64,000 nucleotides of DNA from Chaetorhynchus papuensis. Its lineage: Eukaryota > Chordata > Aves > Passeriformes > Rhipiduridae. Numbering within the stretch: position 1 is the stretch's first letter; every line of letters starts with the position of its first letter. The notes under the pieces were generated by a model, which saw only the letters and a program-made list of their open reading frames with translations, was not told the origin of the DNA and did no database searches. This document shows positions 1-12,199 of the stretch, in pieces. The translations under genes and the position numbers were made by a program. Where the stretch lies: the NCBI GenBank assembly GCA_013396525.1, contig VWYX01001295.1, positions 124,001 through 188,000 of the forward strand, read 5' to 3'.

Positions 1-3000
1 AGGAACTTTAATTGTATTGAAGCATCCCTACCCACGGCAAGTGGAGGAACCTTCCATTTATGAGTCTGTCCGCGTTCACACTGCAATGCAGACGGGAAGG
101 ACAGAAAGTGACCTTGTCCCAAATGCTCCCTCAGTAAGTGGTGCTCTGGTGGGAGGGGTGCTTCTGGCCTGAGTCTAGCATGATTGCTGGAGTGAGCTAT
201 GGAGTAAGACTGGTTATTAATCCCTTCATGGGTTTGTAAATACAGGAAGTCTTTGCCAAACAAGGCAAAACAAATACAGACTTGCTCAGTACAGTCCCAT
301 GGCAAATAAAGGCTTTTATAATTGTTGTCACTTCCATGCTGTCCCTGGGAAAGCATTGCAGCTGACCTAGGTGAGTCTGACTATCCAAACAAAGAATATA
401 TGAAAGATTTTCATTCTCGTGTTATCTTTTAGAATCCTTTATCATTATTAACATTATCATGAATTAAAAAAAAACAAACACACACACAAAAAAAATCATC
501 GTATACATTTGGGCCACCTGTTCTGACATTTGAAACTCACTTGGACAGCAATTAGTCTCTAAATCCCTTGTAACTCATATCTAAGTAAGACAGGTGGTTT
601 CTCCAAAACAGCTTGCTCTGAACAGAGAGGAAAGTATTTTAATTCTATGCTATATTTTTGGGGAAAAGAGGACAAGTTATGTTAATATGGGTTAATGAAG
701 TTGCTAGAACAAGCACTTCTGATGTGTCTCACAACCAACCCTCCATTGCCAAGTTACACTTTAACCTCCAAATAAGCTAAACTTGCACATAGCACCAATA
801 AAAAGGTAGTATTTTTTCAAGAGCAAGTGGTAACTTGGCAAGATTTTGATTTTCAGAGCTCTGCAGTCTCACAGCCAGGTCTCTACACAGCATTTCAGTA
901 TCTGAGAAATCATAAGGTCCAAGTGTCACTCATGATGCCAGAGAAACAGTTCAAAACCCAGTTTTTCAAAAAGTACATTGAACATAACAGGTTTTCCTCT
1001 CAAGCATGGGCCTGTTTGAGAGAAGAGAACAGCTCAGTAAAACAGCACTTCTCCCTGTTTGCATTTGAGGAGCATTTTCTGGGGATAATTCCACTGTCAG
1101 TAAAACCCCACGCGCTTCTGGTCACAACATATACCGAGGCAACCATCCAGCTTCACTAAATAAGGTGTAACTGCAGCTATTTTGCTGTGTTTGGTTGAGA
1201 AGGTGCAGGCCAGAAGCCCCCTGAGGGAGGCACAGTCTAGGGGGCTGCCTTCAGAGCCAGCACAGGTCCATGTTTTACCCTAGTGGTGGATCCAGCCATC
1301 TGAGGGGAGCGTTGGAGCGAGAGCAAGTGGCTGTGGGGAGTTTCCCAAAGAACAGGCTGCTGATGCATCTTCCTGATACAGGCAAAGAGGGGGATGTGGG
1401 AAGCGGAAGCAGAGCTCAGTCTCTAACCCAAATCCCTTTCCTTGTTACTTCACAGCTTGGTACCAAAGAAGGATATTTGATAAAACAAGGCAAAATAGTC
1501 AAGGTAAGGAAAACCTACTCATTGCTTCCACTCTGTGATCACCCACAGAAGCTAAAGACAATGTGGAACTGAAATTGCTTCACCTGCATTTCCCTGCAGA
1601 GAGGAACAATTTGTGTTTTGAGCAACAGCAAAGCACAACTGTAAACCAGAGCAAGTCAGCAACTTTAAAAGTTTTTATTTCCTAAGAAGTGTCAGACTAA
1701 ACTCTCCCAAGATAGTTACCATCCATTCTTGATCTTTCAGAACTGGAAGACAAGGTGGTTTACACTGCATAGGAATGAACTTAAGTATTTCAAAGACCAG
1801 ACAGTAAGTAGCAAACACCAGTTCTACTGTTTAAACACCTCCACAGGCAGCTGCAGCCTCCTTGTATCTCTGGCTTCTCACACCTGTATCACAGCTTCCC
1901 AAGCTAAAGCTTCCCATACTGTCAGAGGGCTAAAACCTGTCAAGTAAAGTCAGTTTTGCTGATGACTTCAACAAGAGAAAGTTTTACAGCTGGAAAACAT
2001 TTACTGTGCTCTGCCAGTCTTAGTTACTGGATAGAGTTTACAGGGCTTTTTTATACAGAATCACAGAACAGTTCAGGTTAGAAGGGACCTCAAAGATCAT
2101 CTCTTTCCAAGCCCTCCACCACAGGCAGCGACACCTTCCACTAGACCAGGTTGCTCCAAGCCCTGGAGCAACCTGGCCTTGAATACATTTTTGGGTTGCT
2201 TTGTTAAGTGGATTTTAAGCTACCAACACAACAACCACCTTTATTGGTAGCTTAGACCTAACAGCATGCTGCTAAAATAGCTCCCAAAGTACTGGTAGTA
2301 TCCTTTGCATTCTTTGATTTCATCCTTTTATTTCACAACACACATAGAAAACCATTCATTTAAAAATTCCTTCTGACAAAGATTAACCTGCGGCATCTGG
2401 GAAAAAACATTGGGTCCTTACAGTCGCTTCTCCATTTCTATCTTAATCTGAGTAAACATAAGAAATACCTCTAGAGTTTCTTTGCCCTTACAATGCCTCT
2501 GTTTGAGGTTCATTCATAAACATAGCCAAACTGTTCATCTCTGCACCTCTGCCATGCCCTATTTCAAGCCTCTAACAGATTTTTACAAAAGCAGTCACAA
2601 CTGTCTTCTCTCACCAAACACTGCCATTTACAAACAGTTAGGTTTTTGCAAGGCTTTCCATCAGTTTTTCTTTCACTTCAAGACAACTTGAATTAAGTTT
2701 GCAGGATAGCATTTCCAAGAGCAGCACTCCATTAGTGACTTACCAGACAAGAAGGTGTCTCTGTCAGGTATACGAGCTCCTTCCAGGCAGCAGCTCCAGT
2801 ATCTCCTGGCACTCCTGTTGTTGCTGTGGGGTTGCAGGTACCTACAGGTGAGCAGCTTGCAGCTGATCCTAGGACAGCATTTTGTACCTCACCACAGCAC
2901 CAGGGGCTTTCTTCTAATGTAGGGTATTACTAACAGCCACTGAGCCAGCAAACAAATTAAGGAAAGATAAGAGAGCAACAGACACCTGATAAAGGACCAT

Positions 3001-3187
3001 GGAAAACAGCTAAGGGTGTTTGGGCAGAAAGCAATTAAGCTGCCTCTTCTGAGGTCTTAACAGTGTGAGGCTGAAACAAATGGAGGAAGAACTCTCACAC
3101 CTAGGGAGAATGGAACTCCTAAGGGAGATGGGTTATTGTTATACACAGCCTATGTCCCTGCACCTGAGATTGTCCGAAGAAAATTTT

Positions 3188-3226
<39 letters not shown>

Positions 3227-5443
3227 ATGTATATATGCTTCTCAGGCAGCCAAACCTATCACTCCTGCTGCAAGCACTGCTTTAGCTTTGCTTCTGCATT
3301 TCTCCTTACCCAGCTTCATCCTTTTAAGGCACTAAGGAATTAATTAAATCTCCAACAGCTGGCTAGGTCTGATAAGACCTATACCATGCCTTTGTTTCTG
3401 TAAACCTTAGCTGAAAGTGGTACCAGATTTGCTGCTGTGTCAGTTACATTGTAAGGCATCAGCCAAGCCCTCAGCAGCCTCCATGTAGCTCAGACATTCC
3501 TGCAGTAGAGATCTCTGTTGCTTGTCCAGATGTGAACTGTCCTGCCTTTTTCATATGAAGCTCACTTCATAAGATAATAGCACTGATGTTATGCTTGCTA
3601 GTTTGGGCTTATAGTGTTATAGCCATTGTAACTGTGCCTGGAAAAATCTGTGAAGGTGCTTGTAAAGGTCTAGATGCACTGAAGATGAACTGAGATAGCC
3701 TTATCTTTTGTTTTCATATGTCCACATTTTAAAAACATTTTCTCTTCAAGGCCACGGAACCGATTCGAGCACTTGACTTAACTGAATGCTCAGCTGTGCA
3801 ATTTGACTATTCCCAGGAAAGAGTCAATTGTTTCTGGTAGGTTGCAGTACTTTCTCCATCTTGCTGAGAAGGTCAAAATAGAAAGGGAATCTTGAAATGT
3901 AAACAATGTGTGCTTCTGAAAGGTCCCTTGGTGGTTGTGACCCTGCTCATCCTCTAACTCACAAGTCTTTTTCTGTCAGCCAATCTCTGTCAGTCCTGCA
4001 TGGCTTTGCCAAATTACTCCTGGCAAAAGGTGGGCCCATGGGTACTGGGCATTTCTAATTCTGTAAGCATCTATAATCATCACCTAGACTCATGGATGTT
4101 GGGGTCAGACGCTGCTACAGGTCACATGGTAACTTCTTCTGTGCCCAGATGTGGGTCTTTTATCCTTATGGACCTGGGGCAGCATCTCCCTGAGCTGTAA
4201 ATGACTGTCACCCGTTCTTGGTTAACTCCCTGGTGACTGAATGGGAGCACAGCCTCCCTGCCCTGCTCTAAGCAACTGTTGGTACAGGCCAGCTGAGCTC
4301 AGTTTTGGGGAGAACTGCCAGTTGTTCTAGCAATTTAAGAAAGCTTTGTTTACTTACAGTTTGGTGTTCCCACTAAGGACCTACTACCTGTGTGCAAAAA
4401 CTGGGATAGAAGCAGACGAGTGGATTAAAATACTGCGGTGGAAACTGGTAAGGTGATGTGTGCTGTGACATGGCAGCACCTGGTACTGCCCTCATAAAGC
4501 CCCCAGGGCTGTGCCACCCAAGTGCTACAGTGCTCAGCACCTGCAACAACGGAGTACTTGGCTGCCAGGCCAGCTAGACTGGAAGACACCATTTTCACAT
4601 AATCACAGAATCAATTAGGTTGGAAGGGACCTCTGAGGTCAGCAAGTCTGACCTTTGATCTATCACCACCTTGTCAACTAAACACCCAGTCTTTTTTTAA
4701 ACACCTACAGGAATGGTGACTCCACCACCTTCCTGGGCAGCCCATTCCAATGTTTAACAACCCTTTCTGTGAAGAAATTCCTCATGATGCCGAGTCTAAA
4801 CCTCCCCTGGCACAGCTTGAGGCCATGTCCTCTCATCCTGTCACTAGTTGCCTGGGAGAAGAGGCCGACCCCCACCTGGCTACACCCTCCTTTCAGGGAG
4901 TTACCGAGAGTGATAAGGTCACCCCTGAGTCTCCTCTTCCACAGGCTAAATACCCCCAGCTCCATCAGCAGCTCCTCATAGGACTTGTAATCCAGCCTCT
5001 TCCCCTCCACTGGCCTTTTCTGGACTCAAGCACCTTCCTGCACTGAGGGACCCAGAACTGGACACAGCAGTCGAGGTGTGGCCTCACCAGTTCCAAGCAC
5101 AGGGACGTAATGTATCTGCCTGCAAACCCACTTCAGCATTTTTGGGATGCACTTTTAACAGGCATGCTCATTAGTAAGAAAAAATGACATCCATCTCTAA
5201 GGATGTCATTATATGCTGGTAAACAACACGGATCATCAGCACAAACTGCACCTCCTAGGTCACGAAGGCAGGAATGAGAAGGCAGTGTAAAGGCTTGAAA
5301 GCACCACTTCCTAAAAACTACCAGGAATTGGGTTGGTTGCACTCACCCCCACGCACACAGACAAGCAGTAATGGATTGTCTTTCTGTTGCAGTCACAAAT
5401 ACGGAAGCAGCTGGAGGAGCGCAATGCCACCCTCAGTTCCTAG
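1..5443 (+). CDS. DAPP1: DAPP1 (Bam32), 3' part: PH-domain phosphoinositide adaptor
   Basis: Six coding exons: 1-133 (partial, codons start at base 2), 1456-1503, 1741-1803, 3751-3836, 4360-4447 and 5393-5443 with stop TAG. All introns are GT-AG and the phases join to 155 residues. The first exon carries the linker after the SH2 domain, including PSIYESV, whose Tyr (bases 59-61) matches the phosphorylated Tyr139 of human DAPP1. The next exons give the PH domain: LGTKEGYLIKQG, then NWKTRWFTLHRNELKYF with the basic K..R.R phosphoinositide-binding motif, then LDLTECSAVQFDYSQERVNC and ADEWIKILRWKL. From family knowledge, DAPP1 is a cytosolic adaptor recruited to PI(3,4,5)P3/PI(3,4)P2 at the plasma membrane downstream of B-cell receptor and PI3K signalling. 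The SH2 exons lie upstream of the window. The C-terminus (QIRKQLEERNATLSS) departs from the human tail, which I recall as ending in SRSFIFK. Identity is very secure; only the last exon is open to doubt. Confidence 0.95.
2055..2189 (-). repeat. CR1 LINE fragment (3' end)
   Basis: The stretch starts with ACAGAATCACAGAA and continues with TTAGAAGGGACCTCAAAGAT, then a CACCTTCCACTAGACCAGG segment. This is the reverse complement of the classic chicken CR1 3' end, whose forward strand ends in ATTCTRTG repeats. It is about 135 bp long, 5'-truncated as is usual for CR1, and lies in a DAPP1 intron. Confidence 0.85.
3186..3236. repeat. (AT)n(GT)n microsatellite
   Basis: An uninterrupted run of TA dinucleotides passes into GT dinucleotides and ends in TATGTATATATG. 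It lies in a DAPP1 intron and is likely polymorphic. Confidence 0.95.
4600..5115 (-). repeat. CR1 LINE fragment with remnant of ORF2 C-terminus
   Basis: It begins AATCACAGAATCAATTAGG and TTGGAAGGGACCTCTGAGG, the reverse complement of a CR1 3' end. The minus strand at 4705-5010 still reads open, with motifs such as GDLITL, KGGCSQVGVGLFSQ and HWNGLPRKVVESP that are typical of the end of the CR1 reverse-transcriptase ORF. The element is about 0.5 kb, 5'-truncated and antisense within the last DAPP1 intron. Confidence 0.9.
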
Positions 5444-6640
5444 CTGTGTGCCAGTGCTCCTGCTCCACTGGCAGGAACTGCCTCTCTCCAAGGGGAAGGC
5501 ATTGCTTACCAGAGGGCAGCTTCACCTCTCCAGTGCTGTCTGTGCCCCCACCCAGATGTCACCCAGCTCTGCACACACAGGATTCTGCAGCTCTGGAGCT
5601 GCTGAGTCACACGTGGGGATGGCTGCAAAACCAGAGTGTGGGTTTGAAACATGTGGTGAACACTTGGAATGCACTTAATTCAAACACCTGCCAACCAATC
5701 ACAGAAGTGGTCACTGTTCAAAACTTCTGTGGTTATTCAGAGCACTCTTAATAATTTATTGCAAGCTCCATCCCAACTAACCCTCGGTATCATATTCTGT
5801 AACCTTGAGCCTTTTATTTAAAATGGGTCCTTTCTGGAAACATTAAATATCTTTTTATTACCTGTTTAGGCTTTGAACCAAAAGAAAAATGACAGAAGTA
5901 ATTACATTTTGTAAATAGTATCTATATTGCAATCCAGAGAGTATTTTAAAGCCCATATTCAACGTGCCAGATGTGTGACACATAGTTCTGGTTAAACACA
6001 TTTTTGTATCATTTAGCTTTATACCACAGTGATTGCCACAAGTGAACACATGTTTCAAACAGCATCTGTAGGTAATGGTGAGCAGCATCCTGTAAGCACA
6101 CTTGTATACAAGCCAGGGTTATGAGAAACAGTAGCTGCTTCCTGGCACTCATAGCACACACATTTAACAGCATCGTGGCTCACTGTGGAGACAAGAAGTG
6201 GAACCTTAGGATGTTGGTGCTGTAGTCAAAATAGATGTTACATTTTGGAAGAAAGTTTGACACACTGGAGAGGCTCAAGACCAACTGGACCCAGCTGCAA
6301 GATCCCCTGAGCAATCTTGTGCTTCCTCGAGGAGTGGGGAAAGAGGGGAGACCCTCTCTCTCTGCATAACAATCAAATTTATGTTGAAACAGCATCTGCA
6401 AACCTCTCCTGCTATGCATCACCGTGGCCTGTGTCTGGCAATGCTCATGCAGCAGGTGCTTGATACTGCCTTTACTGGGAGAAGAGTGCAGAAGAGGAAG
6501 GCAAAAGCACACTGGAAGAAGAAAAAAAACCCTAGACTTGGACATATGACCAGCATTTTATTTCAGCTTAGAAATTCAAAGTATTTGTAAATATTTTTAT
6601 ACAGACTGTTTTCTCAATAAAATGTCATTATAAAACTACC
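5444..6640 (+). other. DAPP1: DAPP1 3'UTR (inferred)
   Basis: This non-coding stretch follows the DAPP1 stop codon. The first strong canonical poly(A) signal on the plus strand is AATAAA at 6616-6621, within TTCTCAATAAAATG and after an AT-rich stretch, so cleavage near 6640 is plausible. The open frames here (for example around 5371-5751) have no recognisable domain and are treated as chance. Confidence 0.5.
6616..6621 (+). terminator. DAPP1: Candidate poly(A) signal of DAPP1
   Basis: Canonical AATAAA about 1.17 kb downstream of the DAPP1 stop. The assignment rests on position and strand only. Confidence 0.5.
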
Positions 6641-7578
6641 ACAGGTCTTTATATTCCCATACTGCATTGTTAAAGCTTTGTCCTCCTTTTTCCCCTTAAT
6701 GAAGCTTTAACAAAGTGGCATCTCCCATTTAGTAAAAAACCTTTGCTGAGTTTGTGTGAGAGAGAGGCAGCATAAGGGGAAGAGAGAGATTATATTCTCC
6801 AACAGCATCACTGTTCTGTGAAAACAGCTTGGGAATGGAGCTTGTAGGGAAACCACAAACACAGCCTTCCCTTTTTCACACCAACAGGCTCCCTCACAAA
6901 ACATTGGAAACATCATTCAGCACATGGTGTCATGAACTGAAGCCAGTGAAAGAAACAGCGCTGGGGTGGCCTTGGAAGCTGTCACAGACTGACAGGTTGA
7001 GCAGAAGCAAACAGCAAGGGGAGGCCTTTGCTAGAACACAAATATATTTTGCCAGAAATACACACACTTTCCCAGCTGCTTCTGTAATGACCAGCAACAG
7101 AAGTCCCATTCCAGCTTAGTTTAAATGGAAAAGGGTTGACTAACAAGCTGTATTCTCTTTTTGAGCCAAGAACTCCCAGCTGTCATTTCCAGCACCACTG
7201 TTTCCCCCCATCCTGCCCGATGCACCAGAGGTGGATGAGGTGTGAACAAGGGACCATTGCATCCTCTTTCCCAGCCTGGGGCAGAGACCTGCAGTGCTTG
7301 GCAGTTGTCACAAGTGCACACAGGAGGGAACAACGGGGTGGGGCTAAGAGCACAGGATTGACCCCCAGCAATAGGATCTCTGCACTGCCCTAGGACTCTG
7401 TATCATTACTGCCCAAATGAGAGACACACTGGTTAGTTTTCAGCCTGTAAATTCATGTATTTTGGGCATTTACAAACAATTAAGAGACTTGTTCTCTCTA
7501 CAGACAAGCAGATGTGCTGTGGGGTATTACAGTGCAACAGAAGAGTGGACCAGGCTCTGTCATTTAAAAATAATGTAT
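6641..7578. other. Convergent intergenic stretch DAPP1/LAMTOR3
   Basis: The space between the inferred 3' ends of DAPP1 (+) and LAMTOR3 (-) is about 0.9 kb. No gene, repeat or RNA was recognised. The short open frames on both strands overlap each other and show no family signature. Confidence 0.6.
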
Positions 7579-8339
7579 TTTATTTATATTTATTTGCTTA
7601 AGAAAACCTAAGGGTAAATAAGCTGAGAGTGTCACCAGTGATGAACCCACACAAAGACTAGGAGACATGAGATCTTCACAACCATATTACACAAAAAAAC
7701 CCATGAAGAAGTGAGACATTGGGTGCTTTTAGCTAGGCATCATGAAAAATCCCTAAAGCAACAGCTTCCATAGAAACAGCTTTCTTCCTAGTGGAAGCAG
7801 GATGCAGCCAGCATCCAGATTAGTAGCACTCCCTTGCCAAAGTACCACCCGAGTGAGAAAGCTGGGACATTTACTGATTGTACCGACACATCACCACTAA
7901 CACCTGCTCTCGCAATGCCTCCAACCACATCTTTGCTCACTCCCTCCACCTGCTCTGCTTTCCCACACGCAGTGGTGGCCGGCCTGAGGACTCACCCTGC
8001 CACGTGCCTGGTGCCCTGTAAAGCAAGAGATCTGGGGGTTGCTCCTCTGAGCCGAGGGCATGGCGCTGACCCGGCTCAGCTGGCTGAGCTAAACTCCATG
8101 GGAGCTATTTTGGTGGGCTCTCCAGTACTGCACAATACAAGAAGCATGGCCTAAAGTAACATCCACCTACAACACACTAGTAGATCTTCTCAGATTCAGT
8201 ACTATGTACAATTTACTCTGACTTAGTAGGCTAAGGAGCTGTGGTATTTCTTCCGAGATGTGTTATTTGACTGACGATTATTGAATCTTTCTGTCCACTG
8301 GGCTGCAGAGGAATGCTGCACTCTGGCTACACCATCGGG
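7560..8339 (-). other. LAMTOR3: LAMTOR3 3'UTR (inferred)
   Basis: Non-coding sequence between the LAMTOR3 stop codon and the tandem AATAAA signals. The plus-strand open frame at 7834-8154 lies inside it and has no recognisable homology. Confidence 0.45.
7579..7594 (-). terminator. LAMTOR3: Candidate poly(A) signals of LAMTOR3
   Basis: Two TTTATT hexamers on the plus strand (7579-7584 and 7589-7594) read AATAAA on the minus strand, about 750 nt downstream of the LAMTOR3 stop. They are the best canonical signals before the DAPP1 3' end. Confidence 0.45.
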
Positions 8340-11300
8340 CTAAGAAACTTCAACAACCTGCCTCAGTTCTTCAAACAGGGGTGTGAGCTCCTTCTCTAAA
8401 CTTACAATCAGCCCTGGAAAGAGAGAAGAGACAGAATATTTCATCAAACAACATCGCTGAGAAGCCTCTCTCCAAAAGCCCGCAGCTCTCTCCCTGTCCC
8501 AAGTCACAGGCAGTGTTTTTCAAAGCCTGAAATGTCCCATGTGAGCCACTCACTTTCCTGTGGACAACGGGCAGCACCCCCAGGCAGGGTGTCTAAAGCC
8601 CCTGGCACTAAAAGAGGCACTCAGTGCAGCACACCTCTCCCCCACTACTGTGTGGCTGCTTCCCATAGCTACTGAGGCCCAAGCAGCTGTGCCAGAATTA
8701 AATCCCTTCTGCTTATATTCATTAGCCAATGCCCTCACGAGCAAGGCTAGGATTTCCCCACCCCAGAGAACTGAAGACAAATCTGCACATGTTCCTGCAG
8801 AATGTTAACTTGACTGACAGAAAGAGACTGAACAGCTGGTTTGTACAGCACAACACCTGCCCGTGCAGCAAGGGCAAGGTAAATCACAGGAAAAATATGC
8901 TTCTAGAAGATCAACAACTTCAGCAAGCCACCTAAAATCTGTGAATTTTTACTCACACCTTTTCCTTCTCACCTTCATAATATACTGACAAAATTCACAG
9001 CAAGAGCAAAGTTAATATAGCTTGAAGCGAATTCAGGGAATTTATTTTCAAATATTAAAACACCCAGGCCTTAAAATACTGCAATATTTAAAATAAAAGT
9101 GAAGACATACCTGTATTGGCATTGCTGCTGGCAATGAAACTCACTACCAAAGGTAAGCGATTGAACTGCACCACCTGCAAGGAGAGAGAAGTGCTCAGCC
9201 AGCAGCTAACACATGTTGGATGTCAGGACTCTGATACACAAATGCTTTCCACATAAATTCTTTCTGAAACAAGCAGCCTCCTCAGTTTGAATTTTCTCAA
9301 GATTCAGGGTTAAAAACACCAACAGAACTTACACTACAGTACAGGGAGCTGCACACGGAAAACCTGGCATTTCCCTCTGCCTCCACGTTCTACAGTGTGC
9401 TGTCCACCAGAACCCTACCTCAGCTGCAACCCCTGCAGAGTACACTGTGGAGACCACACCCTCCACAGGAAACAGGAGGGCAGGCAGGTTCATTTTTCTA
9501 AAATACTGTTCCCTGTACAGAAGTATCTGTTCTTCTATTAACAGGGAACTGGCACCTTGGGCACAACAGCAAACTAGAAGCATTAACAGAATCAAAGCAA
9601 GGTGTTAATGTGTGCAAACCACCTCATTCGCCCATTTATTCTCCAAACAAAGCTGGACACGCTGTAGGCTAAACAGCTGGTCAGTTTACTGCAGTCAGAA
9701 TAAAAAGCTCTCAGGACCACCAGAACTCATGAAGGAGCAGAAATGTAGTAGATGATGGGCTTCTGGACACAAATAATCAATTTGTGAAAAATGTGAGTGG
9801 TATTTCAAAGCTTTCTTACCTCAAAGCCATACTGGCAGCAAGAATAGCTATGAAGTAGGCTGCATGTACTTAATTAATACTAGGTGTCTCTAATTATAAA
9901 CAAACATTGTTTATAAAAGGGAACATAAACAATTCATAACATATTCATAAGACCATATGAGCAACACCTACTGCAAATTCACAATTACTACCTGCTCAGA
10001 ACACTTTCCCATTTTCAACCAGTAAATCTCAAGTTTTGAGAAATATAAGAGAAGTTTAATAAATAGTGTGAAAGTTTGGCTTAACCATTTAAGCTGTGTA
10101 AGAAATAAACCACAATTACTTCAATAGCAGCCTAGTGAAAATCCACCAGAGCTTAAACAACTCTCTTTCTCTTGCTCAATGTAATGTAGGTACAGCTCAA
10201 GTCACTGAGGAAAAGGCACACTGAGGTTACTCACCTGGTATGTATTGTAATAGCAGATGATACTTTTGTTTTTAGAGAGTCCTAATTTACTGCCCTGATC
10301 TGTGGCAAGGGCAAAGGTGGACAGAAAGCCAGGTCGCAGTGCATGTTCTGGAGCGTTATCATTGGCAACTAGAACAAAACAAGAAAATCCTTATCTTTCC
10401 ATGGCGTCTCTGACTGCATCCCAAACCCTCATCCAGCTCAGTGCTCTGCCAAAAGCTGACCTGCTGCTGGGGAACATGCAACACGTCTGAGTTGCTCCCA
10501 CAGGAGCACAAGACAGTCTTCGTGAGCAGCACTTCATTTAATGCTCTGTGTATGATCAAAGCTCATCATACCAGCACCCTTCCTAGGAAAAGTCTTTTCC
10601 TTTAGGATGCACAGCCTGTGCTGATGCCCCTTTGGTTCCATGTCCCTCACTGCACCCATTCCAGCCTTTGAACTGATTACTGGCATACAGTCACTTGAGT
10701 GCAAGCAGGTGAAGATGTGCAAGTTCTGCTGGGTGTTTCAATACTTTGGGGCATTAAACAGAATAAATCTGCAATACTTGAATCTTTGTATCCCTAAACT
10801 ATTGTACTCACAACCCAAAAACATCTGAAACAAGGACTGCAGGACATAAAAGCTAGAGTACCAAAAAAGCCAACTAAACGTGTGTAGAAGCTGGATGCAA
10901 GTCTTTCTGAGCACAGACCAGCCCAGCCAACAAAGCACTGCCAAGCTCTCTCTACTACTCAGTATCAATCTGCCTGTGAGGGACTTGAAGATACAAGGAC
11001 CTTACAGCACTCCAACCCCTATCAATGAGGAAAACTTCCAAGGGCTACAATTACTGAGGGCACAAACAAAAGGATATATTTAAAGAGATATATAATCAAC
11101 TACTGAACTTTAAATAAAAGTCCAATTTAATTCTACCACTTGGGATAGTCTGTTATTTGGAATAACCATGAAGATTTTTCTGTACTTCTCCACCCCCTGC
11201 TGTTCAATCAGGATTTCAGCTGCAGAGCACAGCAAGAAGCTGAAGTTACCTTTGATAACAGGCACACCATCTCTATCTGAGACTACAATAGCATGGAGAC

Positions 11301-12199
11301 CTTCAACACTGGGAGAAAAACAAAAGGAAGAAAAAAAGAAGAGACACCATTTAAAAAACCACAGTAATTAGTAAGAAAGATTTTTTTGTGTGCATGTGCA
11401 AGGAAGGGGAAAACACTGAAAAAAAGTGATGCCTTCACTAATTTAGCATTTGTTCTGTTTAGTACAGGTCTGGTGGCCCCAATAACAAGGACATAGAACT
11501 GCTGGAGCAAGTCCATAGGAAGCCACCAAGTTGATAAGAGGGCTGGGGCACTTCCCCTATGAAGACACACTGAGGAAGTTGGACTGCTCAGCCTGGAGAA
11601 GGGAAGGTTGAGTGGAGACCTCACAGCAACCTTCCAGTATCTCTAGGGGGTTTACAGGGAAGCTGGAGAGGGACTCTTCATCAGGAACTACAGTTATAGG
11701 ACAAGGAGTAATGGGTACAAATTGAAAACCAGGAAATTTAGGTTAGATGTTAGGAAGAAATTTTTTACTGTGATGGTGGTGAGGCACTGGAACAGGTTGG
11801 CCAGTGAGGCTGTGGATGCCCCACCCCGGCAGTGTTCAGGGCCAGGCTGGACGGGGCTCTGAGCAACCTGCTCTAGTGGGAGGTGTCCCTGCCTGTGGCA
11901 GGGGGCTGAGACTGGATGGCCCTCGCCGCCCGCCCCGCACGGCCCCGCGTTACCTCGGCAGCTTCTTGTACAGGAACCGCTTCAGGTCCTGCGGGCAGAG
12001 ACGGGCGCCGCGTTACTCACGGCCGCTCGGAGCGGGCGGGGCAGCTCCAGAGCTCCCTCCCCGCCCGGCCCAGCCCAGCCCGGCCCCGGCCCCNCCCCGG
12101 CCCCGGCTCGACCCGACCCGGCCCGACCGCGGCATCCCCCGACCCCACCCCTGCCAGAAGCCACCCGCCGCCCCGCGGAGCCGCACTCACGTCGGCCAT
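8340..12199 (-). CDS. LAMTOR3: LAMTOR3 (MP1), Ragulator subunit and MEK/ERK scaffold
   Basis: Six coding exons on the minus strand: 12191-12199 (ATG GCC GAC only), 11954-11988, 11250-11308, 10235-10368, 9111-9174 and 8340-8413 with stop TAG. Every intron is GT-AG and the frame is continuous through 375 bp, giving 124 residues, the same length as the human protein. The product begins MADDLKRFLYKKLPSVEGLH and includes IVVSDRDGVPVIKV and APEHALRPGFLSTFALATDQ, ending EELRQVVEVS. This is a single roadblock/LC7 fold. From family knowledge, LAMTOR3 pairs with LAMTOR2 in the late-endosomal Ragulator complex that anchors Rag GTPases and mTORC1, and it binds MEK1 and ERK1. The start lies in a CpG island with a good Kozak context (G at -3 and +4). 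A CR1 element fills much of intron 2 and stops about 28 bp from the exon 2 donor. Identification is secure. Confidence 0.97.
8414..11249 (-). other. LAMTOR3: LAMTOR3 introns 3-5: nothing recognised
   Basis: The intronic stretches 8414-9110, 9175-10234 and 10369-11249 show no recognisable repeat, RNA gene or nested coding exon. The small open frames here (for example 9329-9595) lack family signatures. Confidence 0.6.
11460..11927 (+). repeat. CR1 LINE fragment in LAMTOR3 intron 2
   Basis: A typical CR1 segment on the plus strand: ACTGCTGGAGCAAGTCCATA, AGACACACTGAGGAAGTTGG, GCTCAGCCTGGAGAAGGGAA, TTAGATGTTAGGAAGAAATT, and a tail resembling TGGCAGGGGGCTGAGACTGG ATGGCCCTC. The extreme ATTCTRTG tail is missing. 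It is antisense to LAMTOR3 and abuts the CpG island. Confidence 0.9.

Larger units (their letters stand above)
134..5392 (+). other. DAPP1: DAPP1 introns: content
   Basis: The introns are 134-1455, 1504-1740, 1804-3750, 3837-4359 and 4448-5392. They hold two CR1 fragments (2055-2189 and 4600-5115) and one AT/GT microsatellite (3186-3236). The 110-codon open frame at 827-1159 has no recognised domain and is not flanked by convincing splice sites. Nothing else is recognisable. Confidence 0.7.

Noticed and set aside
827..1159. 110-codon open frame in a DAPP1 intron
   Set aside because: No recognised domain, no splice-site framework and no link to the DAPP1 frame.
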